A DNA stretch of 64,000 bases from NCBI RefSeq assembly GCF_029227915.1, contig NC_079883.1, positions 15,750,001 through 15,814,000 on the forward strand, written 5' to 3'. The stretch is from Hydractinia symbiolongicarpus. Its lineage: Eukaryota > Cnidaria > Hydrozoa > Anthoathecata > Hydractiniidae. The translations under genes and the position numbers were made by a program. Of this stretch, positions 53,081 through 60,075 are shown piece after piece. Below the pieces are notes generated by a model. The model was not told the origin of the DNA. It searched no databases and saw only the letters and a list, made by a program, of their open reading frames with translations. The stretch's first letter is position 1, and the number at the start of each line of letters is the position of its first letter.

Positions 53081-53437
53081 TTATAGATACTTATATGCCG
53101 CGAAGCCTAGCAGAGACAACGAGCCAAGGACAAACGTTAACTCGCCATCTTGTTGTTGCTTTGAAGCAATGTAATATTGGTACATACTATCGTCCAATTC
53201 TCTCAGGCTTTTACCGGTTTTTAGCTGCATCTCCCGCTGTTCACTGAACCAATCAAGCTTGGCTTGCCTTTTACGTATCCACTCTGCCTGAGCTTTGTTA
53301 ATCTTTTCAACGGCCCGGTACTGACGCCTGCGCTCCACCTCACCGTGTCCCGAGAGCTTACTGAGTAGAAAATTTGTTCCACTGGATGCAAGGGCGTTTA
53401 TAGCCGCCCCGGCCACTATCACAGCTATTGTCGCCAT
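53081..53437 (-). CDS. Outer Polinton: two-helix membrane protein, intact
   Basis: 118 residues: an N-terminal hydrophobic segment (MATIAVIVAGAAINALASSG), a charged helical middle (QYRAVEKINKAQAEWIRKRQ) and a C-terminal hydrophobic segment (GELTFVLGSLSLLGFAAYKY). It is the unbroken homologue of 44982-45370. It survives intact in an otherwise degraded element. Confidence 0.7.
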   Translation of the reverse strand: MATIAVIVAGAAINALASSGTNFLLSKLSGHGEVERRRQYRAVEKINKAQAEWIRKRQAKLDWFSEQREMQLKTGKSLRELDDSMYQYYIASKQQQDGELTFVLGSLSLLGFAAYKYL

Positions 53438-53446
53438 GTCTCTTTA

Positions 53447-53526
53447 TTCAATATTCCACACCATCGAGCCTACCCCCCAGTATGTTCATTTGAGCGTCTT
53501 TCAGGAGGTATACATAGATGCGGTCT
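53447..53526 (-). pseudogene. Outer Polinton: C-terminal tail of the major capsid protein
   Basis: The minus strand reads RIYVYLLKDAQMNILGGRLD and GVEY before a stop, matching the end of the inner capsid protein (YVFLLQDAQLNILD...HSVEY). Everything upstream in the gene is deleted and fused to the Pro-rich tail of the next gene. Confidence 0.75.
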
Positions 53527-54699
53527 TGGTATCCTCATGCTGGTTTTGTGGTGGTTGCTCGGGTATAGGAGGTGTAGCATGTTTGGGAGGTATAGATGGT
53601 ATAGCCTGTATGGTATGATCGGAAGTATGTATGGGAGGTGTAATAGGTGTGGTATGCTTCGGAGGTATAGGAGGTGTAGTATGCATAGGTGGTTTGTTAG
53701 TATGCTTGGGTGGTGTAGTATGTATGGGTGGTTTGATATTATGCCTGGGGGCATATTATGCCTCACAATAGGCCTGTTTTTCACATTGACCTGCACCCCC
53801 ACGTTTACATTGGAAGGTGCTATGAGGATATTGTTGTTGTAACCCATAATTTTTCCTATGCGCAGGTTCATGTCGGAAGGCAGCATGTACACGCCGGGCA
53901 TGACGGCAAAATTTACCGGAGTTTGGGCATATTGCAACACCTTCTGGAATTCCGTAATGTCATGCCCCACATTTTCCTGACGTTGGACCATGGCCTCAAA
54001 TTTCTGCAATAAGATTTACCTTGCTGTATAGTTGTCTACGCCGGAGCCAAGTAAGGATGCTTTTGCCTCTGCTTGCGATCCTAGCAATAGGACCACGTAA
54101 ACCCGTATACTCTCGCTTAGCTTGGTCAGGCCCTCCGATGTTAGGCCCTAACTTGTGGGAGCTATAAATTTAGCCCAATCCCCATCAACTTGCGGCCACC
54201 ATCTACCATTCGTCAACGACGACATGACAGCCTTGAATTTGTACAAAGCATTGACATCTGCACCGTATTCTCGACTTACCTGTGCATACCCAGAGGTGGA
54301 ATAGGGATTTTTGTACTGAGAAAAACCGTCGTCCATTCTTGCTAGGATACGACGCATATGGTAGTACACGTGAAATGTGAAGATCAAATTGACAAGGGAT
54401 ACAGAACCCGTCAGATGCTTGGCAGATATGCCTAATGCAGTGCTTGCGCAATGAGTACCGAAATTAACCTGGATATTCCAGTGGTCCAACGCTTGCCCTG
54501 TCCAATCCACTCTGACGGGGTCATTTAGCAGATTGGAGGGGATTTTTATGGCATATTTGGTAAACTCGGGGAATGCCACCTCAATGTGCGAGTCCGTAGA
54601 CACGTACAGGCCGTGATGCTCCAGGTTGGTTACACTAAGTGACCATTCTTCCCTTTTACTTTTGTACTTTGCCTTGGGGTTGTATGAGTATATATTCAT
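53527..54699 (-). pseudogene. Outer Polinton: virion-type protein, copy 1, broken
   Basis: The minus strand starts at the palindrome with MNIYSYNPKAKYKSKREEWS and runs through HVYYHMRRILARMDDGFSQY to a TAG after FIAPTS, then another stop before ILLQKFEAMVQRQENVGHDI. The distal part, in another frame, is a Pro/Thr/His-rich tail (PPIHTTPPKHTNKPPMHTTP) not present in the inner homologue. The deletion joint with the capsid tail follows. The 5' two thirds are duplicated downstream. Confidence 0.65.
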
Positions 54700-54722
54700 C
54701 TTTGTTTTAAAACAAAGATGAA
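54695..54722. promoter_or_regulatory. Perfect 28-bp palindrome bearing two divergent start codons (outer)
   Basis: Half-site TTCATCTTTGTTTT with centre TTTTAAAA. Both start codons (54699-54697 minus, 54718-54720 plus) lie in the arms, 18 bases apart. It has the same design as 50357-50380 but a different sequence. The duplicate is at 57208-57235. Confidence 0.75.
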
Positions 54723-55035
54723 GCAACTGTATATTAGTGATATCGAGAAGCCCACTATGTTTGAAGACTACCTAGGACAGGACACTCGCATAGCTCTTAA
54801 GTCGATCAGTATCAGAACGGTATGGTTGAACCTGTACAGTAACAATGAGTTTACTATACGTAAGGTAGGGCCCGATCAGAGAGTGACTCGGATCGACATC
54901 CTGAATGGTTTATACAGGATAGAAGATATCGCGAGCATTGTCAAGTGCCAAGCAGAGGACAAGATTAAGCTTTTTGTCCTGAAAAATGGACTCTGCAGAC
55001 TCCGTGTCAGTAACGGGTGTATTCTCATAGAATAA
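54718..55035 (+). pseudogene. Outer Polinton: penton-like protein with an in-frame deletion
   Basis: 105 codons. The first 100 align with the inner penton-like protein (MKQLYISDIEKPTMFEDYLG to KNGLCRLRVSNG); the rest is deleted except for the last codons, LIE. So the frame is open but most of the jelly roll is missing. It keeps Trp where the inner copy has TGA. It ends TAAATG at the next gene. Confidence 0.75.
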
Positions 55036-55680
55036 ATGAATGATGTAACGAAGCTATACCCAAATTTACTGAGTGCACCTGCACAAGGCGCTGATATGCA
55101 GGAGGAAATCCAAATATACAGACTCAAAAAAATTGATGATATTGAAAACTATCTGCGAAATGAGATCAAGGAGCAAGATAAGCTTGCAAAGAAGTTTCAG
55201 ATGCATGGGACGTGGGTACGCTTCTGTAACCATGGACTACTTGGTGTGAGCGTCATTACGTCGGGACTTGGTATCGGAGCTATAGCCTCGGGCCTAGGGA
55301 TCCCATTGGCCATTGCCATGGGGGAACTCACGATTGCAGCCGGGATAGGGCAAGCCGGACTTAGAAACGCCTCAAAAAGGCTTGGGGTTAAGAGCAAGAA
55401 GCATGAGGAAAGTAAACTGAACTCTGTCGTTGATCTCATATCAAAGGCAATGGAAAACGTTGTGATCAGTGACTACGAGTACAGCCTGATTAGTAGGGAA
55501 AAGGAAAGGTATATGCTGCTAAAGGAACAGATGCGGCAACGTTTTAACCGTATCGTGAACAGCATCAATGAACAGGAGAGAGTCCAGCTAGTTGCGAAGG
55601 GCCGTGATGAAGGGAGGAAAGAAATGCAAGATGAAATTTTAAAAAACGTTCGACCTGTGCAGTATGCAAGCGCTACCTAG
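55036..55680 (+). CDS. Outer Polinton: 214-residue membrane protein, copy 1
   Basis: Intact homologue of 51049-51693, with the same acidic start, hydrophobic Gly-rich middle (LLGVSVITSGLGIGAIASGL) and charged C-terminal coiled coil. Confidence 0.75.
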   Translation: MNDVTKLYPNLLSAPAQGADMQEEIQIYRLKKIDDIENYLRNEIKEQDKLAKKFQMHGTWVRFCNHGLLGVSVITSGLGIGAIASGLGIPLAIAMGELTIAAGIGQAGLRNASKRLGVKSKKHEESKLNSVVDLISKAMENVVISDYEYSLISREKERYMLLKEQMRQRFNRIVNSINEQERVQLVAKGRDEGRKEMQDEILKNVRPVQYASAT

Positions 55681-55711
55681 AGTCTCCACCTGAGTATAAG
55701 CCTTAATTTGG

Positions 55712-55746
55712 TATATTTTATAGGTCTACAAGGCCTATAAAATATA
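55712..55746. terminator. Hairpin between convergent genes (outer)
   Basis: TATATTTTATAGG at 55712-55724 and CCTATAAAATATA at 55734-55746, perfect, loop of 9. It is homologous in place to 51716-51745 but unrelated in sequence. The duplicate is at 58225-58259. Confidence 0.65.
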
Positions 55747-55752
55747 TGTTTT

Positions 55753-56330
55753 TTATTCCTCACTCAGCAACCATTCCTTTTTAAAGTCCTTATATCGACA
55801 TTCTGTATTAAGTACCCGAGGGTAGTAGTTTTTGCCTTGCACATACACCGATGAAATAGCCAGGATAGCACCGGCTTGGCAGGACTCATCATAGGGCACT
55901 GGAATACCATAGAATTTAGTTGTGATCGCGTCCTTGTTGTATTTGAGTTTAGCGTTCTCGTAACGGTCCTTTTTTACAGGGGCTGTCGTCAATTGCTCAG
56001 ATGTCAACTTTTCGATCTTGGACCAGATTTGGCGATACTTTGCAACTCAATCAGGATACTCTTCAAAATCAAGACTCATCGCTGGCACTGCATTGGCGTT
56101 GTACCGGGTCACTTCATGTGGGGACCAGATTTTTGGTGTCTTCACTCTGAGGTCCACTACAAGGTCTCGTGTATGGTATCCTACTATGTACCGATTCTCC
56201 TTACCTCCATTGGCAGGAATGGGATCCGACACCGTCAGATAGTCCACATTGATATCGTTGATGTCCGTAAAGGTAGCAGCAAATGAGTAAAATAATTTAG
56301 GGTTGACAAGCTCATTTTCAAATTATTATA
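55753..56330 (-). pseudogene. Outer Polinton: unknown protein, copy 1
   Basis: The minus strand has one frame with a single TGA (after FEEYPD, near 56047): NELVNPKLFYSFAATFTDIN, GKENRYIVGYHTRDLVVDLR, TPKIWSPHEVTRYNANAVPA, KFYGIPVPYDESCQAGAILA, TECRYKDFKKEWLLSEE. No start codon remains, so its N-terminus is lost. I do not recognise it. The inner element has the SAP-like gene here instead. Confidence 0.55.
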
Positions 56331-56350
56331 TTTCAAACGACTTTGTACGT

Positions 56351-57212
56351 TGTAACCCATAATTTTTCCTATGCGCAGGTTCATGTCGGAAGGCAGCATG
56401 TACACGCCGGGCATGACGGCAAAATTTACCGGAGTTTGGGCATATTGCAACACCTTCTGGAATTCCGTAATGTCATGCCCCACATTTTCCTGACGTTGGA
56501 CCATGGCCTCAAATTTCTGCAATAAGATTTACCTTGCTGTATAGTTGTCTACGCCGGAGCCAAGTAAGGATGCTTTTGCCTCTGCTTGCGATCCTAGCAA
56601 TAGGACCACGTAAACCCGTATACTCTCGCTTAGCTTGGTCAGGCCCTCCGATGTTAGGCCCTAACTTGTGGGAGCTATAAATTTAGCCCAATCCCCATCA
56701 ACTTGCGGCCACCATCTACCATTCGTCAACGACGACATGACAGCCTTGAATTTGTACAAAGCATTGACATCTGCACCGTATTCTCGACTTACCTGTGCAT
56801 ACCCAGAGGTGGAATAGGGATTTTTGTACTGAGAAAAACCGTCGTCCATTCTTGCTAGGATACGACGCATATGGTAGTACACGTGAAATGTGAAGATCAA
56901 ATTGACAAGGGATACAGAACCCGTCAGATGCTTGGCAGATATGCCTAATGCAGTGCTTGCGCAATGAGTACCGAAATTAACCTGGATATTCCAGTGGTCC
57001 AACGCTTGCCCTGTCCAATCCACTCTGACGGGGTCATTTAGCAGATTGGAGGGGATTTTTATGGCATATTTGGTAAACTCGGGGAATGCCACCTCAATGT
57101 GCGAGTCCGTAGACACGTACAGGCCGTGATGCTCCAGGTTGGTTACACTAAGTGACCATTCTTCCCTTTTACTTTTGTACTTTGCCTTGGGGTTGTATGA
57201 GTATATATTCAT
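56351..57212 (-). pseudogene. Outer Polinton: virion-type protein, copy 2, truncated
   Basis: Duplicate of the 5' two thirds of 53527-54699, with the same stops. The Pro-rich tail and capsid remnant are absent here. Confidence 0.65.
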
Positions 57213-57230
57213 CTTTGTTTTAAAACAAAG

Positions 57231-57548
57231 ATGAAGCAACTGTATATTAGTGATATCGAGAAGCCCACTATGTTTGAAGACTACCTAGGACAGGACACTC
57301 GCATAGCTCTTAAGTCGATCAGTATCAGAACGGTATGGTTGAACCTGTACAGTAACAATGAGTTTACTATACGTAAGGTAGGGCCCGATCAGAGAGTGAC
57401 TCGGATCGACATCCTGAATGGTTTATACAGGATAGAAGATATCGCGAGCATTGTCAAGTGCCAAGCAGAGGACAAGATTAAGCTTTTTGTCCTGAAAAAT
57501 GGACTCTGCAGACTCCGTGTCAGTAACGGGTGTATTCTCATAGAATAA
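57231..57548 (+). pseudogene. Outer Polinton: penton-like protein with in-frame deletion, copy 2
   Basis: Duplicate of 54718-55035, same deletion, which therefore predates the duplication. Confidence 0.75.
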
Positions 57549-58193
57549 ATGAATGATGTAACGAAGCTATACCCAAATTTACTGAGTGCACCTGCACAAG
57601 GCGCTGATATGCAGGAGGAAATCCAAATATACAGACTCAAAAAAATTGATGATATTGAAAACTATCTGCGAAATGAGATCAAGGAGCAAGATAAGCTTGC
57701 AAAGAAGTTTCAGATGCATGGGACGTGGGTACGCTTCTGTAACCATGGACTACTTGGTGTGAGCGTCATTACGTCGGGACTTGGTATCGGAGCTATAGCC
57801 TCGGGCCTAGGGATCCCATTGGCCATTGCCATGGGGGAACTCACGATTGCATCCGGGATAGGGCAAGCCGGACTTAGAAACGCCTCAAAAAGGCTTGGGG
57901 TTAAGAGCAAGAAGCATGAGGAAAGTAAACTGAACTCTGTCGTTGATCTCATATCAAAGGCAATGGAAAACGTTGTGATCAGTGACTACGAGTACAGCCT
58001 GATTAGTAGGGAAAAGGAAAGGTATATGCTGCTAAAGGAACAGATGCGGCAACGTTTTAACCGTATCGTGAACAGCATCAATGAACAGGAGAGAGTCCAG
58101 CTAGTTGCGAAGGGCCGTGATGAAGGGAGGAAAGAAATGCAAGATGAAATTTTAAAAAACGTTCGACCTGTGCAGTATGCAAGCGCTACCTAG
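57549..58193 (+). CDS. Outer Polinton: 214-residue membrane protein, copy 2
   Basis: Duplicate of 55036-55680, intact, with one Ala-to-Ser change near the hydrophobic region (IAAGIGQAG to IASGIGQAG). Confidence 0.75.
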   Translation: MNDVTKLYPNLLSAPAQGADMQEEIQIYRLKKIDDIENYLRNEIKEQDKLAKKFQMHGTWVRFCNHGLLGVSVITSGLGIGAIASGLGIPLAIAMGELTIASGIGQAGLRNASKRLGVKSKKHEESKLNSVVDLISKAMENVVISDYEYSLISREKERYMLLKEQMRQRFNRIVNSINEQERVQLVAKGRDEGRKEMQDEILKNVRPVQYASAT

Positions 58194-58265
58194 AGTCTCC
58201 ACCTGAGTATAAGCCTTAATTTGGTATATTTTATAGGTCTACAAGGCCTATAAAATATATGTTTT

Positions 58266-58843
58266 TTATTCCTCACTCAGCAACCATTCCTTTTTAAAGT
58301 CCTTATATCGACATTCTGTATTAAGTACCCGAGGGTAGTAGTTTTTGCCTTGCACATACACCGATGAAATAGCCAGGATAGCACCGGCTTGGCAGGACTC
58401 ATCATAGGGCACTGGAATACCATAGAATTTAGTTGTGATCGCGTCCTTGTTGTATTTGAGTTTAGCGTTCTCGTAACGGTCCTTTTTTACAGGGGCTGTC
58501 GTCAATTGCTCAGATGTCAACTTTTCGATCTTGGACCAGATTTGGCGATACTTTGCAACTCAATCAGGATACTCTTCAAAATCAAGACTCATCGCTGGCA
58601 CTGCATTGGCGTTGTACCGGGTCACTTCATGTGGGGACCAGATTTTTGGTGTCTTCACTCTGAGGTCCACTACAAGGTCTCGTGTATGGTATCCTACTAT
58701 GTACCGATTCTCCTTACCTCCATTGGCAGGAATGGGATCCGACACCGTCAGATAGTCCACATTGATATCGTTGATGTCCGTAAAGGTAGCAGCAAATGAG
58801 TAAAATAATTTAGGGTTGACAAGCTCATTTTCAAATTATTATA
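58266..58843 (-). pseudogene. Outer Polinton: unknown protein, copy 2
   Basis: Duplicate of 55753-56330, with the same TGA and the same missing N-terminus. Confidence 0.55.
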
Positions 58844-59021
58844 TTTCAAACGACTTCAGAGAATTGCATGTCATTGTACATGCGCAGCCGCCCCCATTAT
58901 ATGTAATATATTCGTGATAACAATACCAGCACAACATTTTACCATTTACCACGAACCGACGCCCGCAGGTACATCTGTCGTACGCATCGAATACCCCTTC
59001 ACAGTCGTTACAATTCTCCAT
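58839..59021 (-). CDS. Outer Polinton: zinc-ribbon-like small protein
   Basis: 60 residues (MENCNDCEGVFDAYDRCTCG, then MLCWYCYHEYITYNGGGCAC). It matches 52154-52390 in Cys spacing and in the YCY-x-x-Y-x-TYNGG core. The C-terminus runs into the edge of the duplicated block and is probably altered. The context GATAGAATAAATG supports the start. Confidence 0.65.
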   Translation of the reverse strand: MENCNDCEGVFDAYDRCTCGRRFVVNGKMLCWYCYHEYITYNGGGCACTMTCNSLKSFEI

Positions 59022-59199
59022 TTATTCTATCAATAAGATCCTCTAGGTCTTTAATCTTCCGTTCATTAGCCTTCTCCCTATCTGATTCTTGTACCAATGC
59101 CAGTGCTATGAGTAGGAGGGATATGCCAATACCAGCCATGAATGTCATAAACGCAGCTGTTCCAAAGATATCGAATTTTGATTGACAGTTAATGCACAT
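59008..59199 (-). CDS. Outer Polinton: small membrane protein
   Basis: 63 residues: MCINCQSKFDIFGTAAFMTF, hydrophobic core MAGIGISLLLIALALV, then a charged helix ending KDLEDLIDRINGEL. It corresponds to 52430-52663 in the inner element. Its end overlaps the start of the zinc-ribbon-like gene by 14 bases. The start context is TATAATAAATG. Confidence 0.65.
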   Translation of the reverse strand: MCINCQSKFDIFGTAAFMTFMAGIGISLLLIALALVQESDREKANERKIKDLEDLIDRINGEL

Positions 59200-59210
59200 T
59201 TATTATAGTA

Positions 59211-59237
59211 TTATCTTATAACTATGCTGTAAGATAA
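59211..59237. terminator. Hairpin upstream of the small membrane gene (outer)
   Basis: TTATCTTATA at 59211-59220 and TGTAAGATAA at 59228-59237 with one mismatch, loop of 7. It lies between the end of the next minus-strand gene (59245) and the ATG at 59199. Confidence 0.55.
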
Positions 59238-59244
59238 CGTTTCA

Positions 59245-59573
59245 AGCCAGTGCCAGGAATTCCTCTTGCGTCAGGTCACCCCCAAGTCTTTTGAGGCGTC
59301 TCCAATCCGGAGTAGACCTTCCTTTATAGCGCCTTTTCAACAACCATATCGACATTTCGTACGCGCTGTCATACACCTTTCGAACGCATCTCCACAAAAG
59401 TAGCCCTCATACACGTACTCACCACCATCGCCCATATGGGCAGCCATGTTTCCCTTGACATGAAAAAACCCAGATTTCGTCATATGTTTTTTACTCACCT
59501 GTGGAGGGTCGTATCTCATGGGGCACCCGACTTTGTCGCATAGTTCTACAGAGCACCAGTAACAGAGTACCAT
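59245..59573 (-). pseudogene. Outer Polinton: Cys-rich protein of unknown function, frameshifted
   Basis: It starts MVLCYWCSVELCDKVGCPMR and reads to YVYEGYFCGDAFER. A frame change near 59375 leads to VYDSAYEMSIWLLKRRYKGR and RLGGDLTQEEFLALA with a TGA at 59245. It has five Cys in the first 50 residues. No family recognised. The start follows a TTGAAATATATATATAAA box. Confidence 0.5.
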
Positions 59574-59850
59574 TTTATATATATATTTCAACAAGGTCTG
59601 AAGATTTCACCTTCATATACCTGCGTCTTTAAATGATCCGTAATAAACCAAAATATATCATGGTCCTTCGGGAAAGCCACGTTACACATATTTGAGTACC
59701 GGGGGAACCTTTTCAACGGCTTTATTACACATGTCCTGCGTTTTGAACCTATCCGGTATATACATGAGCACCAGGGGATCCTTTTCAACGGCTTTATTGC
59801 ACATGTCTCGCGTCTTGAAACAACTCATTTATATATATAGATTTCAACAA
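59574..59850 (-). promoter_or_regulatory. Pair of identical TATA-type leaders before two genes
   Basis: TTGTTGAAATATATATATAA lies directly before the ATG at 59573. TTTGTTGAAATCTATATATA followed by TAAATG lies before the ATG at 59828. Two neighbouring genes sharing one upstream box suggests a co-regulated, perhaps early, promoter class. Confidence 0.5.
59590..59828 (-). pseudogene. Outer Polinton: DUF4116-like repeat protein, broken
   Basis: The minus strand reads MSCFKTRDMCNKAVEKDPLV, LMYIPDRFKTQDMCNKAVEK and VPPVLKYV, then a stop and, in another frame, NMCNVAFPKDHDIFWFITDH and LKTQVYEG. The K-T-x-x-M-C-x-x-A-V-x-x-x-P unit is the short repeat known as DUF4116 in large DNA viruses and some animals' mobile elements. 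About three units are visible. Confidence 0.6.
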
Positions 59851-59869
59851 AGTCAGAAGATTGCCGAGA

Positions 59870-60075
59870 TTGACCGCGCATGCATTGATTTTTAGGGAAT
59901 TCCCCTACTCATTTGCCGTATATTTTGATATGCGCGTAGACTATTAGGGATTTGCGCTAGAACATCTTTGACTCCTATTCTGCATACTTTGATGACGTCA
60001 CTGCTCTGCATGGATTATTAGGGACACTGCCTTGGTATGCACTGATTATTAGGGATAACCCTTTGATAGGCACTG
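59870..60075. repeat. Subterminal repeat zone at the outer Polinton's right end
   Basis: A unit like GATTATTAGGGA occurs four times (about 59886, 59940, 60012 and 60044), three times preceded by GCATTG, GCATG or GCACT. The first is followed by GGGAATTCCCCTACTCATTT, which resembles the GGGAAATTCCCTACTCAAAT in the inner inverted repeat. The true terminus could not be set. Confidence 0.45.

Larger units (their letters stand above)
53838..56350. repeat. 2513-bp tandem duplication, copy 1
   Basis: Repeated at 56351-58863 with one difference that I noticed (GCAGCC against GCATCC in the 214-aa gene). It carries the virion-type, penton-like, 214-aa and unknown minus-strand genes. The joint has a few filler bases (TGTAC). 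Confidence 0.9.
56351..58863. repeat. 2513-bp tandem duplication, copy 2
   Basis: Second copy of 53838-56350. Its right edge continues into the zinc-ribbon-like gene, giving the true context on that side. Confidence 0.9.
30249..60075 (+). mobile_element. Outer Polinton (Maverick), degraded, interrupted at 33268-52931
   Basis: Flanking the inner element on both sides are genes that are collinear with, and clearly related to, those of the inner element: ATPase, BRO-like gene and integrase end on the left; integrase start, membrane protein, capsid tail, virion protein, penton-like and 214-aa genes on the right. The left end, including the polymerase, is missing. The right end is not fixed; a subterminal repeat zone runs to about 60075. 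About 10 kb of it is visible, counting a 2513-bp tandem duplication. Most genes carry stops, frameshifts or deletions. Confidence 0.8.
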
